A stretch of DNA of 6,363 bases from Candidatus Aminicenantota bacterium (GTDB taxonomy: Bacteria > Acidobacteriota > B3-B38 > Guanabaribacteriales > B3-B38): the NCBI GenBank assembly GCA_029880275.1, contig JAOUOQ010000112.1, positions 1-6,363 of the forward strand. Direction: 5' to 3'. Below the pieces are notes generated by a model. That model saw only the letters and a list, made by a program, of their open reading frames with translations, was not told the origin of the DNA and did not search any database. A program made the position numbers and the translations under genes. Positions within the stretch are counted from its first letter, which is position 1. Each line of letters opens with the position of its first letter. Shown here in pieces: positions 1 through 6,231 of the stretch.

Positions 1-827
1 CAGCCATTCAGGCAGGAGTGCTGGGCGGAGAGGTGAAGGATATACTACTTTTAGATGTCACCCCTCTATCTCTGGGAATAGAAACCCTGGGAGCGGTGTT
101 CACCAAGCTGATTGAGAGGAACACCACCATCCCCACTCGCAAGGGCGAGATCTTCTCCACAGCGGCAGATAACCAGACCAGCGTGGAAATCCATGTTCTC
201 CAGGGAGAGCGAGAAATGGCCGGAGATAACCGCACCCTGGGTCGATTTCATCTGGTCGGTATCCCACTTGCGCCCAGAGGGATTCCTCAGATAGAGGTCA
301 CCTTTGATATAGATGCCAACGGGATTTTAAATGTCTCGGCGAAAGACCTGGCGACGAACAGGGAGCAGAAGATCACCATTACCTCCTCCAGCGGTCTGGT
401 CAAAGATGAGATTGAAAAGATGGTGAAAGAAGCCGAAGCTCACGCCAAGGAAGACCGCAAGAAGAGGGAGGAAGTAGACCTGAGGAACCAGGCAGATGCT
501 ATGGCCTATAACACTGAGAAAATACTCCGAGAGAACCGTGACAAGATACCCGACTCCGATGCCAAGGAGATTGAAGCAGCAATTGAGGAGACCAAAAAGG
601 CGATAAACTCCGGGAGTAAAGAACAAATTCAAGCTGCCCTTAACCGGCTCACCAAAGCCTCCCATAAGCTGGCAGAAGTGATGTATCAAAAAACTACCGC
701 CCAACAGCAGGCTTCCGCTCAATCGGCAGAAGGGGCAGCTGATACTGGTACCAAGAAGGAAGGTAAACCCGAAGAGGAGGTCATCGACGCCGAGTATACC
801 GATGTCGATGAACAGAAGGAGAACTAA
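1..827 (+). CDS. dnaK: Chaperone protein DnaK (Hsp70), C-terminal part, cut by the left window edge
   Basis: Cytoplasmic ATP-dependent Hsp70 chaperone that binds exposed hydrophobic peptides, working with DnaJ and GrpE. The reading frame is open from base 3 and gives 274 residues, against about 610-640 for a full DnaK, so most of the ATPase domain lies off the left edge. Visible in order: the end of the ATPase domain, the conserved interdomain linker DILLLDVTP followed by SLGIETLG, the beta-sandwich substrate-binding domain (FSTAADNQTSVEIHVLQGERE, then FDIDANGILNVSAKD), the helical lid, a Q/A/G-rich stretch and the acidic tail EEEVIDAEYTDVDE. The substrate arch that is Met404/Ala429 in E. coli aligns here with Phe and Ser, variants I believe are common in other phyla. 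The GTG at base 18 is an internal valine, not a start. It is followed by a 233-base gap and then dnaJ. Identification is very secure. Confidence 0.98.
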   Translation, partial: AIQAGVLGGEVKDILLLDVTPLSLGIETLGAVFTKLIERNTTIPTRKGEIFSTAADNQTSVEIHVLQGEREMAGDNRTLGRFHLVGIPLAPRGIPQIEVTFDIDANGILNVSAKDLATNREQKITITSSSGLVKDEIEKMVKEAEAHAKEDRKKREEVDLRNQADAMAYNTEKILRENRDKIPDSDAKEIEAAIEETKKAINSGSKEQIQAALNRLTKASHKLAEVMYQKTTAQQQASAQSAEGAADTGTKKEGKPEEEVIDAEYTDVDEQKEN

Positions 828-1060
828 ACCCTTCTATCCCTTACCTCATGGGGCATAAAAATCACGAAATAGAAGGACACACTGCCAATCATAGACGCTC
901 ATGCGCCAATAATGTAAGCCTGGCAGCTTAGCAGAGGAGCTACACTTCCCCATCACAGAGAAAAAGACTTCTGCTGGAAAAGGTAAGAAGGACTCGCAGG
1001 ATCCCCCCGTTAAACTGGGAAAGAGAAACATATGCTTAGCAACGAGGTATCAAAAAATCC
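828..1060. other. dnaK-dnaJ intergenic region, no gene recognised
   Basis: This 233-base stretch is the longest non-coding gap in the window. I see no grpE, tRNA, CIRCE-like (TTAGCACTC/GAGTGCTAA) or HAIR-like (CTTGAGT/ACTCAAG) element, and no strong rho-independent terminator after the dnaK stop. It holds a short imperfect direct repeat (listed separately). A possible ribosome-binding GAGG at 1044-1047 lies 13 bases ahead of the dnaJ ATG, which is a long spacing. No convincing -35/-10 pair was found. The gap could carry an internal promoter or an mRNA-processing site, but the sequence alone does not show it. Confidence 0.6.
884..913. repeat. Imperfect direct repeat GCCAATCAT / GCCAATAAT in the dnaK-dnaJ gap
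   Basis: Two 9-base copies at 884-892 and 905-913 differ at one base and start 21 bases apart, about two helical turns. Between them sits the small palindrome CGC-TCAT-GCG. The arrangement would suit a regulator binding twice on one face of the DNA. The repeats are short enough to be chance, and I know of no regulator with this site, so no function is assigned. Confidence 0.35.
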
Positions 1061-2155
1061 ATGATGAAGGAGGATTATTATCAAATATTAGGGGTCGATA
1101 AGAATGCCTCCTTGTCAGAGATTAAGAAAGCTTATCGGAGGTTAGCCCGCAAACACCATCCCGACATCAACCCCGGTGACAAGGAAGCAGAAAGGAAGTT
1201 TAAAGAGATATCAGAGGCTTATAATATTCTCAGTAACCCGGAAAAACGGAAGCAATACGACCAACATGGCTTTATGAGGGAGGAGTATATCCCCAGGGAG
1301 GGGTTCTCGGGATTCGGTTTTGAGGGTTTTGAATCCACCCGTTTCAAAGAGGGAAACCTGCGAGATATTTTTTCCGACCTTTTTAGACAGAGAAGTGCCG
1401 AGCCTACCATCCAGCCCCAGAGGGGAGCAGACTCACAGTATCCCCTGACCATCAGCTTTATGGAATCTATAAAAGGTCTGACCGCTACCATAGGCATCCT
1501 CAGAAGAGTCCACTGCTCCAGTTGTGCCGGGAAAGGAATACTGGAAAGCATCAAAGAGCGGGTATGTCCTCAATGTGAAGGCACAGGGGAGTCATCTTTC
1601 ATGAGGCAAATGATGAAGCTCTCCTTCGTCTGCTCCCTTTGTGGAGGGACAGGCCGGGTGAAGGGCGAAGCCTGTGCTCAATGCCAGGGACAGGGGTTGG
1701 TCAATAAGCGAGAAACCATCAAGGTGAAAATACCTTCGGGGGTGGATAATGGCTCAAAAATACGGGTGGCGGGCAAAGGAAATAATGGCGCAGGGGGAGG
1801 GCCACCTGGCGACCTGTACATTGTAATCAATGTCACCCCCCATCCCCTCTTCACCAGAAAGGGAGACAACATATTCTCGCAAATCCCTATTACCGTGGCA
1901 GAGGCGGCTTTGGGGGCGAAGGTCGAGGTGGAAACCATCGATGGTCGGGCGAGCATGCGTATACCTCCCGGCACCCAGAGCGGTCAGAAGTTCCGGCTGC
2001 GGGGCAAGGGTGCTCCCTCTCTGAGAGGTAGTGCCAGGGGAGACCATTTCGTAGAGGTCAATATAGTTCTCCCCAAGGTGCTCGATGAGCGCTCCAAAGA
2101 ACTCCTGAGGGAGTTCGTCCGACTGAACCCTGATGACCCCCGGGTAAGCCCTTGA
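1061..2155 (+). CDS. dnaJ: Chaperone protein DnaJ, first copy (dnaK-linked)
   Basis: Type I Hsp40 co-chaperone that delivers substrates to DnaK and stimulates its ATPase. It has 364 residues, close to the usual 370-380. Order: J domain about 4-70 with the catalytic HPD at 33-35; a short G/F segment about 80-105 (GFSGFGFEGF, then LRDIFSDLF); a zinc-binding domain with four CxxCxGxG motifs at C152/C155, C169/C172, C191/C194 and C205/C208, all cysteines present; then the two C-terminal beta domains (GVDNGSKIRV, GDLYIVINV, PPGTQSGQKFRLRGKG). Start: ATG at 1061 with a second ATG directly after; MKEDYYQILGV fits the family from either. It follows dnaK by 233 bases and precedes hspR by 11 bases. The G/F segment is poorer in glycine than usual and the protein is clearly diverged from the second DnaJ at 5069-6202, so it may be a specialised paralogue. 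The family call is secure; which copy is the main DnaJ is not. Confidence 0.96.
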   Translation: MMKEDYYQILGVDKNASLSEIKKAYRRLARKHHPDINPGDKEAERKFKEISEAYNILSNPEKRKQYDQHGFMREEYIPREGFSGFGFEGFESTRFKEGNLRDIFSDLFRQRSAEPTIQPQRGADSQYPLTISFMESIKGLTATIGILRRVHCSSCAGKGILESIKERVCPQCEGTGESSFMRQMMKLSFVCSLCGGTGRVKGEACAQCQGQGLVNKRETIKVKIPSGVDNGSKIRVAGKGNNGAGGGPPGDLYIVINVTPHPLFTRKGDNIFSQIPITVAEAALGAKVEVETIDGRASMRIPPGTQSGQKFRLRGKGAPSLRGSARGDHFVEVNIVLPKVLDERSKELLREFVRLNPDDPRVSP

Positions 2156-2160
2156 AGGAG
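2155..2160 (+). promoter_or_regulatory. Ribosome binding site AAGGAG that decides the hspR start
   Basis: AAGGAG ends six bases before the ATG at 2167, an ideal spacing. It begins on the last base of the dnaJ stop codon. A longer reading from TTG at 2152 would put this Shine-Dalgarno inside the coding region and leave that TTG without a good site of its own, so 2167 is preferred. Confidence 0.75.
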
Positions 2161-2166
2161 CGTCAC

Positions 2167-2559
2167 ATGAAAGGGAAAAGAGAAGCCTACTATATGATAA
2201 GCGCTGTCTCGCGCTTTTACAACATTCATCCCCAGACCCTGCGGTTGTATGAGCGGGAGGGATTGCTCAAGCCCTCTCGCAGTGATGGAAACACCCGCCT
2301 TTATTCCGAGGAAGACCTCCGACAGTTGGAGGTTATCCTCAACCTGACCCGGGAGCTGGGGGTGAATCTTGCCGGGGTAGAGGTCATCTTAAATATGCGG
2401 AAGAAGATTGAAGAGATGCGGCGCGAGGTCAACAAATTCATTAAGCTGCTGCGGGATACCTTTAGCGAGCGGATGGAATCCTCTACCGAGCCGGATACCC
2501 TGGTAAAGGTTACTCCTCCTAAGGTAATTAAGGTCGAAATCGAACCAGAGGAGGACTAA
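2167..2559 (+). CDS. hspR: HspR-type heat-shock repressor (MerR family)
   Basis: DNA-binding repressor of chaperone genes. In Streptomyces and related bacteria HspR binds HAIR operators upstream of dnaK and needs DnaK as co-repressor, so free DnaK shuts the operon down and unfolded protein relieves it; that this applies here is inferred. From the ATG at 2167 the protein has 130 residues. The N-terminal MerR helix-turn-helix (about 10-35) carries the HspR hallmark HPQTLRLYEREGLLKPSR; the wing is SDGNTRLYSEEDL (39-51); GVNLAG at 65-70 is another HspR signature; a coiled-coil-like helix follows at about 72-105, then a mixed, acidic-ending tail (PPKVIKVEIEPEED). There are no cysteines, which argues against a metal or redox sensor of the MerR/SoxR type. 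It sits 11 bases after dnaJ and shares one base with the sigma gene, so the three are surely co-transcribed. A five-residue longer form from TTG 2152 is possible but less likely. Confidence 0.9.
   Translation: MKGKREAYYMISAVSRFYNIHPQTLRLYEREGLLKPSRSDGNTRLYSEEDLRQLEVILNLTRELGVNLAGVEVILNMRKKIEEMRREVNKFIKLLRDTFSERMESSTEPDTLVKVTPPKVIKVEIEPEED
2548..2554 (+). promoter_or_regulatory. Ribosome binding site GAGGAGG for the sigma factor gene, inside hspR
   Basis: GAGGAGG lies in the last codons of hspR, four bases before the ATG at 2559. The hspR stop and sigma start overlap as TAATG. The close spacing suggests translational coupling: ribosomes finishing hspR would terminate on top of the next start. 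Confidence 0.65.
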
Positions 2560-3419
2560 TGCCTCTGAAAAAATACTATCAGGGAGAGTTATCATCTAAC
2601 TCCCTTAGGCTCTACCTGAAGGAAATCTCCAAAATACCGGAGATTAGCCCTGAGGAGGAGAGAGCTCTGGCCGAACGGATTAGACAGGGCGACGAGCAAG
2701 CTCTCCGAAAGCTGGTAGAAGCCAACCTGCGGTTTGTGGTCAGCTTTGCCAAAAGGTATCGGGGCACCGGTCTCTCATTTCTCGACCTCATCAACGAGGG
2801 GAACCTCGGACTCATTGAAGCCGCCAAGCGGTTTGACCCTGAAAAGAAGGTCAGGTTCATAACCTACGCCGTATGGTGGATCCGCCAGGCTATCATCCAT
2901 GCCATTGCCGAGCAGAGCCACACGGTGAGGCTGCCCCAGAAGCAGGCCAATCTACTCCATCGCTTCGGGAAGAACATAGCTCAGCTGACCCTGAAGCTTC
3001 AGCGCAAACCCTCCACCGAAGAGATTGCTGAATATATGAAGATCTCTCTAGACGATGCCACAACTTTATCGCAGTTGAGAAGCGAGGACATCTCCCTTGA
3101 TGATAAGCTATCCGAGGAGGAAGACTTTGAGCTGAGGGACACCGTCCCTCAAAAGTCCATTCCCCCGGTTGATGAGGAGCTCATCAAAAAATCAGTGCAG
3201 AGAGAGCTGAGAGAGATGGTAGAGACCAAGCTCGGCCCCAAAGAGAGAGAGGTAATCACACTGCGATTCGGATTAAAAGGTAAAGAGGGGATGACCCTGA
3301 AGGAGATTGGTGATATAATGAATCTGTCCCGCGAGAGGATTCGTCAGATCCAAAGCGCGGCTCTGGAAAAGCTCAAAAGGTCCAGCAAGCAGAGGAAACT
3401 GGCCGGCTCCCTAAACTGA
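2559..3419 (+). CDS. RNA polymerase sigma-70 family factor, RpoD/SigA-like, lacking region 1.1
   Basis: Promoter-recognition subunit of RNA polymerase, 286 residues. Region 1.2 is about 14-45 (SLRLYLKEISKIPEISPEEERALAERI); region 2 about 47-117, with the core-binding and -10-melting helices (NLRFVVSFAKRY, DLINEGNLGLIEAAKRFDP, then YAVWWIRQAI at 103-112); region 3 about 122-200; region 4 about 222-275 with helix-turn-helix MTLKEIGDIMNLSRERIRQIQ. Region 1.1 and the large insert of E. coli RpoD are missing. This matches the short primary sigma of Bacteroidota and some related phyla, or a group 2 sigma. The melting tryptophans W106/W107 and Q110 (E. coli W433, W434, Q437) are kept, but E. coli T440-R441 aligns with I113-H114, and the extended -10 readers H455/E458 with K128/N131. 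Being coupled to hspR, it is likely heat-inducible (inference). It could be the housekeeping factor or a dedicated stress factor; the sequence does not decide, so no symbol is given. Confidence 0.93.
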   Translation: MPLKKYYQGELSSNSLRLYLKEISKIPEISPEEERALAERIRQGDEQALRKLVEANLRFVVSFAKRYRGTGLSFLDLINEGNLGLIEAAKRFDPEKKVRFITYAVWWIRQAIIHAIAEQSHTVRLPQKQANLLHRFGKNIAQLTLKLQRKPSTEEIAEYMKISLDDATTLSQLRSEDISLDDKLSEEEDFELRDTVPQKSIPPVDEELIKKSVQRELREMVETKLGPKEREVITLRFGLKGKEGMTLKEIGDIMNLSRERIRQIQSAALEKLKRSSKQRKLAGSLN

Positions 3420-3463
3420 TACTCTTAAAAACCTGAAGACGATAAGCAAGGAAAGGGAAACAG

Positions 3464-4192
3464 ATGAACCGAGATTCCATCTGTCCCATATGCAATGATA
3501 GCGGGTGGCAGATAATCGGAGAAGGTGAGCAACAGAAAGCTGTCAGGTGCCAATGCTTCCTGAAGAAGCGAACCGAAAGACTGCTGCAAGAAGCCCGCAT
3601 TCCCAAACGCTATCAGCACTGCACTCTGAAAAATTTCAAAACCCCCAAGCAGGACGAGCTCTGGGTAGCCAAAGGAAAAGCAAAGGAGTTTGTGAAAGAC
3701 TATCCCAATGTTGATATGGGGGTTCTCCTTATAGGTCCCTGCGGAGTCGGTAAAACTCATCTGGCGGTGGGAATTGCGAAGGAGCTGATAGAGAAAAAGG
3801 GAATGCCTTGCTTGTTCTATGATTTCCGGGACCTTTTACGCGAAATACAGGACAGCTATAATCCCATCTCCGAGAGCTCGGAAATGCGCGTTTTAGCCCC
3901 CGTGCTGAAGACCGAGGTTCTGCTGCTGGACGAACTGGGGGCACGGCGACCAACCGATTGGGTAAAAGAAACCATCGACCATATACTTAATTCACGATAC
4001 AACGATAAAAAAATCACCATCATAACCTCTAACTTTCTGGATAAGCCCAAAGAGAAAGACCAGTACTCTCTGGAACAGCGCATTGGCAGCCGCCTCCGCT
4101 CCCGCCTCTACGAAATGTGCCGCACGGTGGATATGAATGCCGATGATTATCGCAAGAAATTTAAGCCCCAGGGATTCAACATTATAAAGTAA
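3464..4192 (+). CDS. DnaC/IstB-like AAA+ ATPase with N-terminal zinc-binding motif
   Basis: AAA+ ATPase of the DnaC/DnaI/IstB group; characterised members load the replicative helicase or assist transposases. It has 242 residues. The N terminus has CPIC (C7, C10) and CQC (C29, C31), a likely zinc site of the kind seen in DnaI-like helicase loaders. The ATPase domain begins about residue 85: Walker A GPCGVGKT 91-98, Walker B VLLLDELG 152-159 with D156/E157, sensor 1 TSN 188-190, and an arginine-rich RIGSRLRSRL stretch at 206-215 placed as the arginine finger. All key residues are present, so it should be active. The ATG at 3464 has an AAGGG six bases upstream. It follows the sigma gene by 44 bases on the same strand, so is probably on the same transcript. 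No transposase neighbours it and I saw no inverted repeats, which favours a chromosomal helicase-loader role over IstB; a different DNA-remodelling role is possible. Confidence 0.88.
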   Translation: MNRDSICPICNDSGWQIIGEGEQQKAVRCQCFLKKRTERLLQEARIPKRYQHCTLKNFKTPKQDELWVAKGKAKEFVKDYPNVDMGVLLIGPCGVGKTHLAVGIAKELIEKKGMPCLFYDFRDLLREIQDSYNPISESSEMRVLAPVLKTEVLLLDELGARRPTDWVKETIDHILNSRYNDKKITIITSNFLDKPKEKDQYSLEQRIGSRLRSRLYEMCRTVDMNADDYRKKFKPQGFNIIK

Positions 4193-4925
4193 GCGAAAAG
4201 CCGAGGTCCCCCCTTTCATACTGAACAAGAGCTACCCCTATAATCCCCGCCGTCTCGGTGCGCAGAATTCTCCTCCCCAGCCCGGCGGTGATGAAGCCCC
4301 ACTGAAGACTCAACTCAATCTCCCTCGGCGACCATCCCCCTTCGGGTCCTACCATAAGAACCACTTTATTTTCTGTCGTCCCCTTTAGCGCTTCCTTAAG
4401 ACCCCTCTCCGCCCCCTCGCACAGAATTATCTTTAGACCCGAGAGCGATGCGAGGTCGAGCTCCTCCAGGCGGGTAATAGGGCTGACCAGAGGTATTGAG
4501 CGCCGCTGCGATTGTCTGCATGATTCCAGGGCGATACGGTTCCAGCGAGCCACCCTGTCCGGCCTGGGGAGGCGTACAATGGTCCTTTCGGTTATCAGAG
4601 GTATGATCTTCCAGACCCCCAGCTCTGTAGTCTTCTGCACTATGAGGTCCATCTTCCTCCCTTTAGGGAGCGCTTGAAGCAGGGTTATCTCGATTGACGG
4701 GGGAGCAGAAATAAGGCACTTTTCGACGAGAAGAATGACAGCCCTATCCTTTCGGATTTCGGAGACCTTACCTTCAAACTCCCTCCCTTGTTCATCAAAA
4801 ACCCTCACCTTATCCCCCACTCTGCCCCGCCGCACCCTGACAAGATGATGAAACTGCTCGCCGGAGAGAACCGCGACCCCTTTTTTGAGCTCCTTACTGG
4901 TCAGATAAAAGCGGGGTGTAGTCAT
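4182..4925 (-). CDS. rsmE: 16S rRNA (uracil1498-N3)-methyltransferase RsmE
   Basis: Methylates N3 of U1498 in 16S rRNA of the small ribosomal subunit using S-adenosylmethionine. It has 247 residues, normal for the family. The N-terminal PUA-like RNA-binding domain spans about 1-70 (RFYLTS at 5-10, GEQFHHLVRVRRGRVGD). The SPOUT methyltransferase domain follows, about 75-240, with LLQALPKGRKMDLIVQKTTELGV, ALESCRQSQRRSIP (132-145), the knot motifs MVGPEGGWSPREIE (191-204) and LGRRILRTETA (216-226). The start is ATG at 4925 with AAGGAG (4936-4941) ten bases upstream. It lies 143 bases downstream of dnaJ on the same strand, echoing the Firmicutes order dnaJ-prmA-rsmE without prmA; I found no convincing promoter in that gap, so co-transcription with dnaJ is likely. 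Its 3' end overlaps the convergent ATPase gene by 11 bases. Confidence 0.96.
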   Translation of the reverse strand: MTTPRFYLTSKELKKGVAVLSGEQFHHLVRVRRGRVGDKVRVFDEQGREFEGKVSEIRKDRAVILLVEKCLISAPPSIEITLLQALPKGRKMDLIVQKTTELGVWKIIPLITERTIVRLPRPDRVARWNRIALESCRQSQRRSIPLVSPITRLEELDLASLSGLKIILCEGAERGLKEALKGTTENKVVLMVGPEGGWSPREIELSLQWGFITAGLGRRILRTETAGIIGVALVQYERGDLGFSLTL

Positions 4926-5068
4926 ATGGTAAATGCTCCTTCCTCACCCTGGGTTAGCTTATTTCTCATCGGGATAGAATCTCTTTGCCAACCATTTACC
5001 CTATGAGAATCGACAGCAGGAGTAATTTCAGGGAAAGTCAAAGGAAAGATAGAAGAGAAATTTTATAT

Positions 5069-6202
5069 TTAACCCTTAAGAAACTCCTTTACCTTTTGAA
5101 AGAAGTCCTTATCATCAGGGCTGGGAAGCTTCTCCTCGGTGGCCGCTAATTTCCGGAAAAGCTCCGTCTGCTCCCTTGTCAGACGGGAGGGGGTGTGGAG
5201 AACTATCTTTACAAATTGGTCTCCCTTCCCATAGCTATGGATGTCATTTACTCCCTTACCTTTCAGCTTGAACATAGTGCCCGATTGAGTTCCAGCTGGC
5301 AGGTTGAGCTTGACTCTTCCGTTTAATGTGGGAACCTCAAGCTCTCCGCCCAAAGCCGCCTGGCTGAAGGTGATGGGAATCTCGCAGTAGATGTCCTTTC
5401 CCTCACGGCTGAAGAAGTGATGCGGCTTCACATTGATGACCACATATAAGTCCCCCGGCTGACCGCCACGCATTCCCGCTTCCCCTTCTCCCTGAATGCG
5501 GAGGTGGGTGCCGTTATCCACTCCCGCCGGAATTCTAATAGACAGGCTCTTCTCTTTGCGCATCCTGCCGGTGCCCCTGCAGTTCGAGCAGGGATTCCTT
5601 ATCACCTGCCCGCTGCCCTTGCACTGGCTGCATGTACGACCAATGCGAAAGAAGCCCTGCTGATAAAAAAGCTGACCACTCCCCTGGCACAAAGGACAAG
5701 TAGTAGGTCCCTCACCTGAGGCATCGCCAGTCCCCCGGCAATGCGAGCACCTATCCATTCGGGGAATCTTTATCTTTGTCTCTACTCCCTGGGTGGCTTC
5801 CTCGAAGGATATCTCCAGGTTATATCTCAGATCAGCCCCCGGCTCAGCAACAGGGCGCCGTCGCGCACGGCTGCGGGTGCCGAAAATATCCCCCAGACCG
5901 AAGAAATCCCCCAGAATGTCGCTGAAATCGGCGAAAATGGTCTCATCAAACCCGGTGAAGCGATCCCCCGGCCCTAAGCCGCTTTGGCCATAGCGGTCGT
6001 AGAGAGCTCTTTTTTTCTGGTTGCACAAAACACTGTAAGCCTCGGCAGCCTCCTTAAACTTCTCTTCTGCCTCCTTATTCTCGGGATTTTTATCGGGATG
6101 GTATTTTAGCGCCAGACGCCGATAGGCTCTTTTAATCTCCTGCTCGGTGGCGTTGCGGTCTACCCCGAGCACCTCGTAATAATCTCTCTTGAAACCGGGC
6201 AA
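5069..6202 (-). CDS. dnaJ: Chaperone protein DnaJ, second copy (rsmE-linked)
   Basis: Type I Hsp40 co-chaperone, 377 residues, full length. J domain about 6-72 with HPD at 35-37; G/F-type region about 73-110, rich in Phe and Asp (FADFSDILGDFFGLGDIFG), followed by a basic patch RSRARRRP; zinc domain with CSHCRGTG, CPLCQGSG, CSQCKGSG and CSNCRGTG (C152/155, C169/172, C191/194, C205/208); C-terminal domains with GVDNGTHLRIQGEGEAG, GDLYVVINVKPHHFF and LPAGTQSGTMFKLKGKG; then a charged tail. The first codon is TTG: an in-frame TAG lies three codons upstream (6209-6211) and no ATG precedes the J domain. GAGG at 6213-6216 is ten bases upstream. This copy looks more canonical than the dnaK-linked one, and its G/F region resembles those I associate with Acidobacteriota and deltaproteobacteria. 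A promoter at 6232-6259 suggests it starts its own transcript, followed by rsmE. Confidence 0.97.
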   Translation of the reverse strand: MPGFKRDYYEVLGVDRNATEQEIKRAYRRLALKYHPDKNPENKEAEEKFKEAAEAYSVLCNQKKRALYDRYGQSGLGPGDRFTGFDETIFADFSDILGDFFGLGDIFGTRSRARRRPVAEPGADLRYNLEISFEEATQGVETKIKIPRMDRCSHCRGTGDASGEGPTTCPLCQGSGQLFYQQGFFRIGRTCSQCKGSGQVIRNPCSNCRGTGRMRKEKSLSIRIPAGVDNGTHLRIQGEGEAGMRGGQPGDLYVVINVKPHHFFSREGKDIYCEIPITFSQAALGGELEVPTLNGRVKLNLPAGTQSGTMFKLKGKGVNDIHSYGKGDQFVKIVLHTPSRLTREQTELFRKLAATEEKLPSPDDKDFFQKVKEFLKG

Positions 6203-6231
6203 CCTAATCTAACCTCGCCAATGGCTCACAA

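Noticed and set aside
846..1031. A 61-codon minus-strand open frame in the dnaK-dnaJ gap
   Set aside because: No recognisable motif and composition unlike a conserved protein; it would be a lone antisense gene inside a plus-strand operon.
828..1060. HAIR (HspR) or CIRCE (HrcA) operator ahead of the first dnaJ
   Set aside because: Read on both strands, no CTTGAGT/ACTCAAG or TTAGCACTC/GAGTGCTAA pair was found here or ahead of the second dnaJ; any HspR operator is probably upstream of dnaK, outside the window.
913..1101. A 62-codon plus-strand open frame running from the gap into the start of dnaJ
   Set aside because: It has no ATG, GTG or TTG start codon and runs into dnaJ in another frame; no family is recognisable, so a grpE remnant or small gene is not supported.
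3464..4192. IstB transposition helper of an insertion sequence
   Set aside because: There is no istA-like transposase next to it, no terminal inverted repeats were noticed, and the N-terminal CxxC...CxC site fits DnaI/DnaC-like loaders better.
4928..5000. Inverted repeat GGTAAATG / CATTTACC flanking the rsmE leader
   Set aside because: The eight-base arms are 57 bases apart, neither arm extends further, and such a match is plausible by chance; it touches the rsmE ribosome site but nothing else supports regulation.
4960..5040. TTGACT and TTGGCA boxes on the minus strand as rsmE promoter -35 elements
   Set aside because: Neither is followed by an acceptable -10 at 16-18 bases, so a separate rsmE promoter is not claimed.
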